A DNA stretch of 64,000 nucleotides from contig NZ_CP089507.1 of assembly GCF_021233355.1 (NCBI RefSeq), forward strand, positions 3,907,001-3,971,000, written 5' to 3'. The stretch is from Luteimonas fraxinea. GTDB lineage: Bacteria > Pseudomonadota > Gammaproteobacteria > Xanthomonadales > Xanthomonadaceae. The position numbers and the translations under genes are program-made. Positions 35,539-44,388 of this stretch are shown in pieces; within the stretch, counting starts at the first letter, position 1, and the number at the start of each line of letters is the position of its first letter. The notes below the pieces were generated by a model, which did no database searches, was not told where the DNA came from, and saw only the letters and a program-made list of their open reading frames with translations.

Positions 35539-36192
35539 ATGCACTACGAGCTCAGCGAAGACATCTCCTGCTGCAAAGTCAATGGCCGACTGATCTTTCT
35601 GGATATCGCACGAGACCGCTATTTCCAGATTGATAAGGCGGATGAGCCGCGACTCATTACGCAGTTCGAGCAAATCCCTGGGGCATCTGATGGCTCAACG
35701 GCTCTAGGCGATGTGCAAGATGAAGACCGCGCTGTAACCGTCATCCGGAAGTCGTTCATAGCCCCTGTCACCAGCGCGCTGGAGCGGCCAGTGTCTTCAG
35801 CGCCGCTCGAAGTATCGACCCTTCTCGAGATCGCGTGGATCGTTGTGGCTACGCGCCATTTGCTCAAGACGCGAGGCCTCAAGTCCGCCCTGAGCGAAGT
35901 ACCGGCCCGCAAATGCGATAGGTCGAGCGTAGTTCGGCGAGGCTGGGACGGAGCAACCGATGCCGCTCTCTCATTCCGTCGCGTTCGCCCCTACGTTCCC
36001 GTCTCACCAGTCTGTCTCCTCGACTCCCTCGCCCTGCTCCGCTTCCTGGCACGCAGGGGCCTTCGCGCCGACCTCGTCTTTGGTGTGACTGGCGCGCCGT
36101 TCTCAGCCCACTGTTGGCTGCAAGCCGGCGAGACGATCCTCAACGACACACTGGGAAACGTGGAGTCGTACACGCCGATACGGGTGATCTGA
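35539..36192 (+). CDS. Lasso peptide B protein (RRE plus transglutaminase-like leader protease)
   Basis: A 217-residue fused B protein. Residues 1-75 resemble the PqqD-like RiPP recognition element that holds the leader (CCKVNGRLIFLDIARDRYFQID). The C-terminal half is the papain/transglutaminase-like protease: Cys159 in PVSPVCLLDSLALLRFLARRG, His191 in FSAHCWLQAG and Asp203 in ILNDTLGN form the triad. It cuts after the leader. A GAGGG site precedes ATG 35539, and its stop overlaps the C gene start (TGATG). In Actinobacteria and Firmicutes the two domains are separate proteins; the fusion is the proteobacterial form. Confidence 0.92.
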   Translation: MHYELSEDISCCKVNGRLIFLDIARDRYFQIDKADEPRLITQFEQIPGASDGSTALGDVQDEDRAVTVIRKSFIAPVTSALERPVSSAPLEVSTLLEIAWIVVATRHLLKTRGLKSALSEVPARKCDRSSVVRRGWDGATDAALSFRRVRPYVPVSPVCLLDSLALLRFLARRGLRADLVFGVTGAPFSAHCWLQAGETILNDTLGNVESYTPIRVI

Positions 36193-37931
36193 TGGCTTGC
36201 CGCTACATCGTGCTCGTCAACGCACCGAACTTTCCGGATTCTTCGGAGGCGACGGCCTATGACATGCAATTCGCCCGCCTTGGATTGAGCAGGTGTGTGC
36301 TTCTGGGCCGCTCCAAGATCTATTTCTCTACCGACACTCCGCTCTCCCCGCTTGCAAACGGCAGTGTGGTCATCGGTCATCTCTTCGCGCGAACAGGCGC
36401 GGCATTGCAGGACGCATTGGATCCGGCAGCTCACAAGCCGATCGAAGCATTGCGAAGTGCAGTGCTCAAGCATTGCTGGGGCGACTACCTGCTGCTGCAC
36501 GAAAGCAAAGAGACCGGACGACTCTCGATCTTTCGCGACCTCTCGGGAGGAATTCCCTGTGTCTATCGGGTCGACAACGCCGCAGCCTTCATCACCTCGG
36601 ACATATCTCTGGCAACTGCCTCAGGGCTGTATACGCGACAAGTCGATTGGGAGTTCATCGCGCACTGCCTGTCGTTTCCCACACACAAGGCACAAAGGTC
36701 TGGGCTGGCAGGGATCAGCGAGCTTCCCCCCGGTTGCACGATGACATTGGACGGTGCCCAAGCGTCCGTGACATCAGATTGGAATCCCTGGCGATTCGTC
36801 GCCCATGACGCACGGTATGACGATCAAGCCACCGCGGCACGTTCGATTCGTGATGCAGTCACCTCGGTCGTCAGGACATGGATCGATACTGATGGCTCGT
36901 CGCTGGTTGAGCTTTCTGGTGGGCTCGATTCTTCAATCGTTGCCGTATCGACCCAAGGTACCGACTCGCATGTTGTGCTGTCTTCTCTCAAGACCCCTAT
37001 CCCAGGGACGGACGAGCGGATCTACGCACAACAGGTGGCGGACCAGCTGCAGCTTCCACTTGATGTCCTGGATCTCGGCCTCGAAGCGGCGACCGTCAAT
37101 CCCGCACCGCCGGCGAATTCCGTCGCGCCCCGGATGGGCGTGCTTCAACATGCTGTCAGTGACCTGCTAGCCGCTGCAGGCGAACACCATCGGGTGAACA
37201 GCCATCTATCGGGCGCCGGCGGAGACACCGTTTTCTGCTACCTCAGCAGCGCCAGCCCAGCCGTTGACGCGCTGCGGACCAAGGGCCTGCTTGCGTGGAC
37301 CAGGACCGTCAACGACCTGGCAACCCTGCACAACTGCACCTTCTGGCGGGCAGGCGGACTGTCTCTGAAGAAGGTGCGCTCGGCGCGCGCACCGCTTCTG
37401 CGGCCCGATCTCTCCTTCGTCGATCCATCGCGCGTGGCTCTCACGCCAGAGCGTCACCCCTGGTTTGATGTGCCGCAAGACACATTGCCCGGCGACCGGG
37501 AACGCGTTGTCGGGCTTGCCGGCACGCAGATTTTCCGGGACATCACACCGCGCTGCGGCGGCCGCCCGGTCCGCATGCCGCTGCTGTCGCAGCCCGTGAT
37601 GGAAGCTGCGCTCAGGACGCCCACATGGATGTGGTTCGCCGGCGGACGTAATCGCGCGGTCGCGCGCGACGCGTTCGCGGATGTCCTGCCTGCACGCGTG
37701 CTCGAAAGACGTAGCAAGGGCACGTTTGCCGGGTACCTTGGTGCGATCTACCAGCGGAACCGGAGTGAAATACGCACGTTGCTGATGTCAGGTCATCTGA
37801 GGGAACACCTGCTGCTGGATGTGCACGCACTGGAGCGCGTTCTGTCCGAAGACGCACCGCCGAGGGATCAGCAGTACCTGCGAATCCTGTCGCTCTGCAT
37901 GGTGGAAAGCTGGCTGCGCCATCAGGACTGA
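36192..37931 (+). CDS. Lasso cyclase C protein (asparagine synthetase-like)
   Basis: A 579-residue asparagine-synthetase-B homologue that adenylates the ring acid side chain and joins it to the core N-terminus. The ATP-pyrophosphatase loop is ELSGGLDSSIVAVS (SGGLDSS at 242-248), with a later HLSGAGGDTVFCY motif. The N-terminal glutaminase-like domain lacks the Cys at position 2 (sequence starts MACRYIV), as expected because no ammonia is released from glutamine. I start at ATG 36192, overlapping the B stop; 26 further codons upstream are open but lie inside B. It is convergent with the isopeptidase gene, 12 bp apart. Confidence 0.93.
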   Translation: MACRYIVLVNAPNFPDSSEATAYDMQFARLGLSRCVLLGRSKIYFSTDTPLSPLANGSVVIGHLFARTGAALQDALDPAAHKPIEALRSAVLKHCWGDYLLLHESKETGRLSIFRDLSGGIPCVYRVDNAAAFITSDISLATASGLYTRQVDWEFIAHCLSFPTHKAQRSGLAGISELPPGCTMTLDGAQASVTSDWNPWRFVAHDARYDDQATAARSIRDAVTSVVRTWIDTDGSSLVELSGGLDSSIVAVSTQGTDSHVVLSSLKTPIPGTDERIYAQQVADQLQLPLDVLDLGLEAATVNPAPPANSVAPRMGVLQHAVSDLLAAAGEHHRVNSHLSGAGGDTVFCYLSSASPAVDALRTKGLLAWTRTVNDLATLHNCTFWRAGGLSLKKVRSARAPLLRPDLSFVDPSRVALTPERHPWFDVPQDTLPGDRERVVGLAGTQIFRDITPRCGGRPVRMPLLSQPVMEAALRTPTWMWFAGGRNRAVARDAFADVLPARVLERRSKGTFAGYLGAIYQRNRSEIRTLLMSGHLREHLLLDVHALERVLSEDAPPRDQQYLRILSLCMVESWLRHQD

Positions 37932-37943
37932 CAGCTTGTTTTG

Positions 37944-40001
37944 TTAGCGTGTCGCCGCGAGCGCCTTGGCGTCTCGCATCGAACGCCACACCTCGTATTG
38001 CGCGTGCTTGGCAGGGTCCGCGTCTTCTTCACCGAGCAACCAGAATCGGAACCAATCAAGGTTGCGTTCGTTAGCCGCCAGCAGGTGGCGCGGCTGGAAC
38101 TTGAAGTGCGCCTCGTGTGGAAAGGCGTAGATGTCCGCCCGCTTCTCGCGGATCAGTGGAATTGCGTAGTCCAGCGCCCACAGGTACTCCTGCTCGGGCA
38201 TCTGCATCAGGATCGGCGCGTCGATCCTGTCCAGGTTCAGTTCGGGCGCCAGCACCTGCCACTGCGCAGGTGTGTCCTCCGGCGCCCCGGACTGCCAGGT
38301 GCCCTCAAGTCCGTTGAAGAACGCCTCGCCCTTGAGACTGCCGTGCAGATACATCGTGCGCGACAGCATCGGCGATGTGGTCGAAGCAGCCGACAGCAGC
38401 CTGGAATGCATGGCGGTCCACATCGTGACTTCGGTGCCGAAGCTGAGCCCGCCCATCCCGATCCTGGCCGGATCGATCTCACCCTCGGCGCCCAATAGCG
38501 CGACCGCAGCTTCAACGGCAGACAATCCCGTCGAATACCGCTCCACAGCCGTGGCCTGGAATGGCGCCGCATTGATGCACAACGCCGCGATTCCATGCGC
38601 CGCAAACGCGGCCAGCGGCCACTCGTCGCCATAGCCGCCGCGTTGAAAGCCCGGACATTTGTAGTAGGTGACAAACAGCGGCGGCGGCCTATTGCCCCTC
38701 GCCTTCGCGGGGAAAAACTGCCCCGAGAAACGGTTGCCCTCGGCATCGGTCCACTGCAGAAGCCACGGAGTGCCGTTGGCAGCAACGGCCTGGGCAAGCG
38801 CTGCGTTCGGGTCGAACAGCAATCGTTGCTCGCCCGTCGCCAAGTCGACATGCTCCAGTCTCGGCGGTACGGCCGCTCCGGCTGCCACACACACAAGCGC
38901 GCCCGTGGACACACCGCATGCGCTGCGCTCATCGCGACCGCCGCTGAGCAAACCATCGGATCGCGTCACCGGGTGCACGGTGCCCGTCTCGACGTTCCAT
39001 CGAAAGATGGACTGCGCCATGCCCGCTTCCGGATCGGTCACCGTGAACACCACCTCGTCGTGACCAGGCCGCCATTGCAGGTCCGTGATGTTCTGACCGA
39101 TGCAATGATCGGCGGCACACAGAACTGGCTTATCGCCCGATCGATCCGTCATCGTGACAAGCCGGGTTGCCCGCCCTCCCCCATCAGTCGCACTGCGCCT
39201 GGCCAGAAACGCGACACGCCCGCCGCCGCGCTCACGCGTCCCTTTGAACGGCTCGCCCCATGCCTTCTGGAGGACAGCCAGTTCAACCGTGGTTGGCGAT
39301 GCGGGTTCCGCTTCAAGCCGCTGCTTTTCGCCGGAACCGGGATCCATCTGGATCCAGTGGACCGGCTTGTGCGCCAGCAGCGGCACACGATCGAACCAGA
39401 AGCCGAGACGCTGAGTCCCCAAGCGCCCTTCGGTAAAGCCGGACCGAAAGAGGTTCTGACTCGTTGGCGCATTCGCGTCGATCCGGATCCCGCGCTCGTA
39501 CTCGCCCTGCTCCGCCGCGCTCACCTCTGCCCGGCTTGGCCCCACGCTGTACACCAACCTATCATCCGCCAGCAGTTGAAACGCCTGCACGTCAGCCGAA
39601 TCCAGCGTGAGCGGTGTGGTGCCCGAGCCATCGGTTGCGGCACGCCAGACATCGATACGCCCGTCAATCAGCGCCCGGTAGTAGAGCCATCGACCATCGC
39701 TTGACCAGACAGCGGACGCAGGCACCGGCAAGCCTGCAGAGTCCCGCAACGGCACGCCGCCCTCTGCGACCCGCACAGGCAGCGCGCCGTCGTCGAGCCG
39801 CTGCACGTACCACGCGGTGTCGTAGGTATTGCGCTCGATCGACGGCCGTTCCACCCGGAACGCCACGCGATCCCCATCGGGCGACATGGTTGGCAAACCG
39901 ATATCGACAGTCTCGATAAGTTGCCGTGGGGAAATTGCACGTGCGTCGGAGGCGCAGCAGATCGCGGTCACCAACAGCAGTGAGCCAAGAGAAATTTTCA
40001 T
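37944..40001 (-). CDS. Lasso peptide isopeptidase (S9 prolyl-oligopeptidase family)
   Basis: A 685-residue exported serine hydrolase (signal peptide MKISLGSLLLVTAICCASDARA). It begins with the ISPRQLIETVDIGLPTMSPDGDRVAFRVERP pattern of the AtxE family, carries a beta-propeller region, and ends in an alpha/beta-hydrolase domain: nucleophile Ser in GMGGLSFGTEVTMWTAMHS and triad His in YAFPHEAHFKFQPRHLL. AtxE-type enzymes open the isopeptide ring of threaded lasso peptides, so the product may be re-imported and degraded. It follows the TonB receptor by 67 bp on the same strand. Confidence 0.9.
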   Translation of the reverse strand: MKISLGSLLLVTAICCASDARAISPRQLIETVDIGLPTMSPDGDRVAFRVERPSIERNTYDTAWYVQRLDDGALPVRVAEGGVPLRDSAGLPVPASAVWSSDGRWLYYRALIDGRIDVWRAATDGSGTTPLTLDSADVQAFQLLADDRLVYSVGPSRAEVSAAEQGEYERGIRIDANAPTSQNLFRSGFTEGRLGTQRLGFWFDRVPLLAHKPVHWIQMDPGSGEKQRLEAEPASPTTVELAVLQKAWGEPFKGTRERGGGRVAFLARRSATDGGGRATRLVTMTDRSGDKPVLCAADHCIGQNITDLQWRPGHDEVVFTVTDPEAGMAQSIFRWNVETGTVHPVTRSDGLLSGGRDERSACGVSTGALVCVAAGAAVPPRLEHVDLATGEQRLLFDPNAALAQAVAANGTPWLLQWTDAEGNRFSGQFFPAKARGNRPPPLFVTYYKCPGFQRGGYGDEWPLAAFAAHGIAALCINAAPFQATAVERYSTGLSAVEAAVALLGAEGEIDPARIGMGGLSFGTEVTMWTAMHSRLLSAASTTSPMLSRTMYLHGSLKGEAFFNGLEGTWQSGAPEDTPAQWQVLAPELNLDRIDAPILMQMPEQEYLWALDYAIPLIREKRADIYAFPHEAHFKFQPRHLLAANERNLDWFRFWLLGEEDADPAKHAQYEVWRSMRDAKALAATR

Positions 40002-40068
40002 GAGAGGTCTCGCTTACAGTTCAGATCGACCGCAGCGACGGCATGCTCATGCCGTCGCTGAGGCACGC

Positions 40069-42453
40069 TCACCAGCGCTTCGACAGCCCCAGACTCACGA
40101 AGCGACCCACCGCCGAATAGTTGGTGGCGTCGTAGGGGAGCGAGAAGCCAGGCAACCACGCGATGCTGTACGGAGGCTCACGATCGAACAGGTTCTGCGC
40201 CGCGATCGACACCTCGGTGCCGGACAACAGCCCGCGCGGTTGCGGCGCTGCATATCGCACCGCAACGTCAACGGTGGTGTAGGACGGAGTGCGCGCGTCG
40301 TGCAGGACGTCTTTCAGCGAGGTCTTGTAGTTCGCGAACAAGGACGCGGAGAAACCGCCTTGATTCCACACCGTGCCCGCGCGCGCCTGGAACCTGGGCG
40401 GGTTGTGCAGCGTGCCCGACAGATCGAACGGCGCCTGCAGGGCTGTGCTTTGCTGCGTGCTGTCCAACCAGCTCGCAGAACCGCGCAGGGTCATCTGGCC
40501 CGGACCGATGTCCGCCCGGTAGGTACCGGACAGGTCAAGCCCACGGATCCGCTGGCGCGCGACATTCGTGTATTGCAAGTTGACCAGTGCCACCACGTCA
40601 TCCGGGTTATAGGGCGTGCCCGCGAAGTTGTAGAAGATCGTGGACCTGGCCACGCGCTCGGCCTGCGCCTCGCCGCTGGGATTGACGGTAATGAACTGCC
40701 GATAGATCGGATTGCTCAGCGCCTCCGCGAAGTTCGTGATCGGCTCCAGGGCGCGGCCCGTGTAATCGATGTCGAACCACGTGGCTTCCAGGTCCAGTCC
40801 GGGAATCGAAACGGGGTGCAGCGCCAGGGACGCCGTCCACGTGGATGCCCGCTCTGCCTCCAGTTCGCGGTTGCCACCGCCGATGGCCAGCACCGTGCTG
40901 CCGGCTGGATAGCCGCTTCCACCGAAGTAAGCGGGCGCGGTCAGCATGGCGTACGGCGCGAAGAAGCGCTGATGCAACGTCGGCGCCTTGAAGGATTTGC
41001 CCCATGACGCCTTCATGGTGAGATTGGATCTCGGGGCGTACACCAGCCCCAATTTTGGAACCGTCACGCTGCCGAAGCTGTCGTAGTCCTCGGTGCGCAA
41101 CGCAGCCGTCAACGCCAGGTGCTGTCCACCCTCCCCAGCATCAGCATTCCCCAACAGCGGCACGCTGAGCTCTGCGTACGCAAAGCGGCTGCTATCGCGG
41201 CCTTGCGTTGTCGCCGCGTCGGCCAGGTAGTTGAAGTGCAGGTAATCGTTGCTTCGATACCCCACACCCGCCGCCACCCGAACCTCACCGCCAGGCATTA
41301 CGAACAGCGGGCCTTCGCCGCCGATCTCATAGATGGTGCTTTCGTTGCACAGGCAGTCGTGCACCGAGGGCGTGGCCGCGCCCGTCTCGACGATCTCCCA
41401 GCGCTGGTACTGGAGATGCACGCTTCTGGCGCGCGAACCCCCTAGCGTGAGCGACCAGTCGCCTGGCAGGAAGAACTCCACGCTTGGCGACAACAGCATA
41501 GTGGCCGTCTCCGAGTTAACGCGGTTGATCCGCCCATCCGGCGAGAACAGGTTGTAGGCCTGGTCGCGCTCCGTCCGCAGCACGTCGAAGCGGGCTTCGA
41601 CATGCGCGCCCAGCGCCTGGTTCACGCTGAGCAGGCCGCTATCCAGATCGCTGCCCGGATACAGCGTGGTCGGGTGCGTCATGTGGCGGGTATAGGGGCG
41701 CTGCCGCGCGTAGATCGGATCCACGCTGCCCGTCTTGAACGTCGCCAGCAGACCACCACTGGCCCATGCCGTACCGGCGGTGGCGGTGTACTCGCGTGTT
41801 GCAAGTCCACCCGCCGTTGCCCCGCCAAACCGCGCGCCGACCGCGACGCCTTCGAAATCCCGTCGCAGAATCACATTGCCCACCCCACCCACCGCATCGG
41901 ACCCGTAGATCGCGGAGGCACCATCCGCCACGATCTCGATACGCTCGACTGCCTCGACCGGAATGGCGTCGATATCCACCGCCTGCGTCATGCCCCCATA
42001 GGCCATGCGCTTGCCGTTCAACAGCGTCAGCGTGGCATCCGGACCCAAGCCACGCAGATTCAGTGCCGAGCCGCCGGTGATGTTCTGGTTCTGCATCCCG
42101 GCACCGGAGTAGCCGAGGCTGGGGACACCCGGGTTCTGGCCTCCAGAGAAGTTCTGAGGCACTGCTCGAATCACCTCGCCAAGATCCCCAAAGCCCTCTT
42201 CCCGGATGCTTTCGATGCCGATAGTCACCACTGGCGAGGGCGTTATGCCGCCACGGATGCGGGTGCCTGTGACTTGGATCGTGTCGAGTTGAACAGCTTC
42301 TGTCTCTCTGCCTGATCTGTCTGCAGATTGCTCAGAACTCTGCTTATCTCCCTCGCCGGATGTCACCGCTCTCGCTGTAGAAACCGCCCCAGGCCCCGCG
42401 GCACTGGCGAGTAGAACGACGGAAATCGCTTTGTTGAGCTTGCCTATATTCAT
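40069..42453 (-). CDS. TonB-dependent receptor of the lasso locus
   Basis: A 794-residue outer-membrane receptor. ATG 42453 has a GAGGG site about 10 bases upstream and begins a signal peptide (MNIGKLNKAISVVLLASAAGPGAVSTARA). TonB box/plug: LDTIQVTGTRIRGGITPSPVVTI, LNLRGLGPDATLTLLNGKRMAYGG and VERIEIVADGASAIYGSDAVGGVGNVILRRDF. The plug type (long 'TLTLLNGKR' and 'GASAIYGSDAVGGVVN' blocks) is the oligomer/peptide-importer class rather than siderophore class. The C-terminal residues are LSKRW. Co-orientation with the isopeptidase suggests it imports the lasso peptide. Confidence 0.9.
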   Translation of the reverse strand: MNIGKLNKAISVVLLASAAGPGAVSTARAVTSGEGDKQSSEQSADRSGRETEAVQLDTIQVTGTRIRGGITPSPVVTIGIESIREEGFGDLGEVIRAVPQNFSGGQNPGVPSLGYSGAGMQNQNITGGSALNLRGLGPDATLTLLNGKRMAYGGMTQAVDIDAIPVEAVERIEIVADGASAIYGSDAVGGVGNVILRRDFEGVAVGARFGGATAGGLATREYTATAGTAWASGGLLATFKTGSVDPIYARQRPYTRHMTHPTTLYPGSDLDSGLLSVNQALGAHVEARFDVLRTERDQAYNLFSPDGRINRVNSETATMLLSPSVEFFLPGDWSLTLGGSRARSVHLQYQRWEIVETGAATPSVHDCLCNESTIYEIGGEGPLFVMPGGEVRVAAGVGYRSNDYLHFNYLADAATTQGRDSSRFAYAELSVPLLGNADAGEGGQHLALTAALRTEDYDSFGSVTVPKLGLVYAPRSNLTMKASWGKSFKAPTLHQRFFAPYAMLTAPAYFGGSGYPAGSTVLAIGGGNRELEAERASTWTASLALHPVSIPGLDLEATWFDIDYTGRALEPITNFAEALSNPIYRQFITVNPSGEAQAERVARSTIFYNFAGTPYNPDDVVALVNLQYTNVARQRIRGLDLSGTYRADIGPGQMTLRGSASWLDSTQQSTALQAPFDLSGTLHNPPRFQARAGTVWNQGGFSASLFANYKTSLKDVLHDARTPSYTTVDVAVRYAAPQPRGLLSGTEVSIAAQNLFDREPPYSIAWLPGFSLPYDATNYSAVGRFVSLGLSKRW

Positions 42454-42780
42454 GCTACTTACCCTCTCCATAGGTCGCCGCTCATTAGTTGCGGCTTAGC
42501 CGCCGCGCACTAGCGCGGCATGGTTTCCACACGACACCAAGGGCCCTACCGACCCGTTGCGCATTTCCTCACTACGACCCTGATCAGCTACATTAAATGT
42601 AGCTTATTAGGCAAACGTACAGCCTCCGTCTCATCGGCATACGTACTCTCCAGCGCTGATTCGCCTTCTACCGCTACTAGAATTCACGGAATACGAAAAG
42701 AAGTGCTACATATACTGTAGCATACATGTGAGGGGCTAGAAAGCCATCCTGTGCGTACACAGGAACGGCTTCGACGGCTC

Positions 42781-43101
42781 ATGGCGTCTCGAATCAGCAG
42801 CATGTTCACCAAGCGGCTGAAAGAGGCACGCTTGGCCTTGGACATCTCCCAGAGGGAGCTTGGAAGAAGAATCGGCCTGTCGGAGGACGTCGTGTCCAGC
42901 AGAGTTACAAGGTATGAGCGCGGAACCTCCGAGCCGGACTTTGAAACCGCTAGCAAGTTGGCCAAGGAACTCGGCGTTCCTTTGGCCTATCTCTTGGCAG
43001 ACACCGATACGCTGGCGGACATCATCCTTGCTGCAGCAAGCCTGCCACCAGGAGAGCAACGGAAGCTCGCTGCCCAGCTGAGGTCGAAGAGCAGGCGCTG
43101 A
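42781..43101 (+). CDS. XRE family regulator
   Basis: A 106-residue single-HTH protein (RLKEARLALDISQRELGRRIGLSEDVVSSRVTRYERGTSEPDFETASKLAKELGVPLAYLLAD, about 10-72) with a short C-terminal helix (LADIILAAASLPPGEQRKLAAQL). The start could be GTG 42751, ATG 42781 or ATG 42802; none has a strong ribosome site. It is divergent from the TonB receptor and convergent with a homologous XRE gene. Its sequence and the AT-rich upstream DNA point to acquired DNA. Confidence 0.82.
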   Translation: MASRISSMFTKRLKEARLALDISQRELGRRIGLSEDVVSSRVTRYERGTSEPDFETASKLAKELGVPLAYLLADTDTLADIILAAASLPPGEQRKLAAQLRSKSRR

Positions 43102-43119
43102 GTCGCAGGATATGCGGGC

Positions 43120-43449
43120 TCAGTTTTTGTCAAACTTCTCACTGATCCAAGCAACCAGGTCTTTCCGCTGCTTGACTGAAAGCAATGAGAGCGACAGGAG
43201 GATTTCGGCCGTGGCCTCGTCCTCTGCAACCAAATAGGCCATAGGCACTTGCAGTGCGTCTGCAAGCTCGGCCAGCCCTTTCAAGTCAACCCCGCTTGAC
43301 TCTCTCTCGTAGCGATTGACTCGACTGCTGGCGCGCTCTTTGTCCAGTCCCATCATCGCACCCAGTGCTCGCTGGCTATCGATGCCACGCAGCTTCCTCG
43401 CCTGCTTGATGCGGGCAGAAAAGATAGCGCGGGGCGAAGCCTTCGGCAC
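43120..43449 (-). CDS. XRE family regulator, paralogue of the neighbouring gene
   Basis: A 109-residue HTH protein: FSARIKQARKLRGIDSQRALGAMMGLDKERASSRVNRYERESSGVDLKGLAELADALQVPMAYLVAEDEATAEILLSLSLLSVKQRKDLVAWI. It follows the same pattern as the gene at 42781 (SSRVxRYERxxSxxD, LxVPxAYLxAxD, QRKxL), so the two are paralogues placed tail to tail with 18 bp between stops. These resemble phage- or plasmid-type repressors; the target is unknown. Confidence 0.84.
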   Translation of the reverse strand: MPKASPRAIFSARIKQARKLRGIDSQRALGAMMGLDKERASSRVNRYERESSGVDLKGLAELADALQVPMAYLVAEDEATAEILLSLSLLSVKQRKDLVAWISEKFDKN

Positions 43450-43648
43450 GTGATCTGATACTTAGAACTGGGGGTTGTCAGCATGCCTTGCTCCGCTCCT
43501 GCGCGGCAGTCTCTTCATGAAATGTAGCACCCTGCTCCGGCCGCTGGCTGAGACAGGCGCCTAGGTAGGGCACAAGAAACTTTTGTCCGCCTAACTTCTA
43601 TGTGCAGTCGCTATCACTGGTTACAGGCGGTCGCCGGCGTCCAGCCGC

Positions 43649-43849
43649 TTGCGGCCGGAGGTCGGCAACCGCTACGAAATCGAGGTGCATAGATCGGACC
43701 TGCAGTCCCTGCAGCGGCAGGCAGCGGTGCTTAGCGTCCCGACCGCCTACTTCTATGCCGAAGATGAAGAGCTCCGCAGGTGTTCTCGGAGTTCAAGAAC
43801 AAAGGTAAGCGAACGCGCTGAGGCACTGAGTAAAACAAAGCCCCGCTAG
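43649..43849 (+). pseudogene. Remnant of a third XRE regulator of the same family
   Basis: The frame reads NRYEIEVHRSDLQSLQRQAAVLSVPTAYFYAEDEEL, which matches the end of the HTH and the VPxAY turn of the two adjacent XRE genes (RYExExxxxDLxxLxxxAxxLxVPxAYxxAEDE). The N-terminal HTH is missing, no start with a ribosome site exists, and after EDEEL the frame becomes unrelated (CSRSSRTK), so it looks decayed by deletion and frameshift. Confidence 0.6.
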
Positions 43850-43859
43850 CGGGGCTTTG
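43836..43859. terminator. Strong palindromic terminator
   Basis: CAAAGCCCCGCT joined directly to AGCGGGGCTTTG makes a perfect 24-base palindrome (loop CTAG). It overlaps the end of the XRE remnant and separates the regulator block from the dnd region. T/A runs lie on the outer side of both arms, so it may work in both directions. Confidence 0.7.
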
Positions 43860-44388
43860 GTCGTCGGCGCTTTGTTGAGGGTTCTCGCCCTCGTCCCCTA
43901 ACAGGTACTTAGGTGAAGTGGCCAGGACAACGGCCTCATCCTACGTCGCGTGCAATCCGATAGTAATAAGGGCAAATGGCTGGGGCCTGTCAGATTTCAT
44001 CCCGTCAGCCCACAGGCAAGCGTGCCGCTGCCTAGGCTCTTTCTGGAACGCGAGAAGTGTCCAGTGACAACCCAGGACATTGAGGCGCTAGGCGCCGCAT
44101 CCGCGCCTTAGTGCAGAGCGGGACGAGGAGCAGAGGTACAACCTCAACAATCATGCCTTGCCTGGGTAGAGCGAAGCACCGAACCGCATGAGCATGTCGA
44201 CTGACTCTCTGTGTGCACAGCCCCGCTCCGATCGAGAAGTAACGCCAGCAGGGCAATCTTGTACCGCTAAAGCTTCGCCCACTGCCTCTTATCCCGCTCC
44301 TGTATGGACATCACTCGCCCTAGCGTTCACAGCGCTCACGCACTATCATTAAAAGGAACGTCCAAAGCGAAATAACAAACTTCCACTC
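43860..44388. other. Upstream region of the dnd operon
   Basis: About 530 bp without a convincing gene. It must hold the dnd promoter; TATCAT at 44,343 is a possible -10, but no matching -35 is seen. Base composition is lower in GC than the metabolic half of the window. The nearest good Shine-Dalgarno (AAGGA at about 44,352) is 30 bases before the dndB ATG, farther than usual. Confidence 0.4.
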
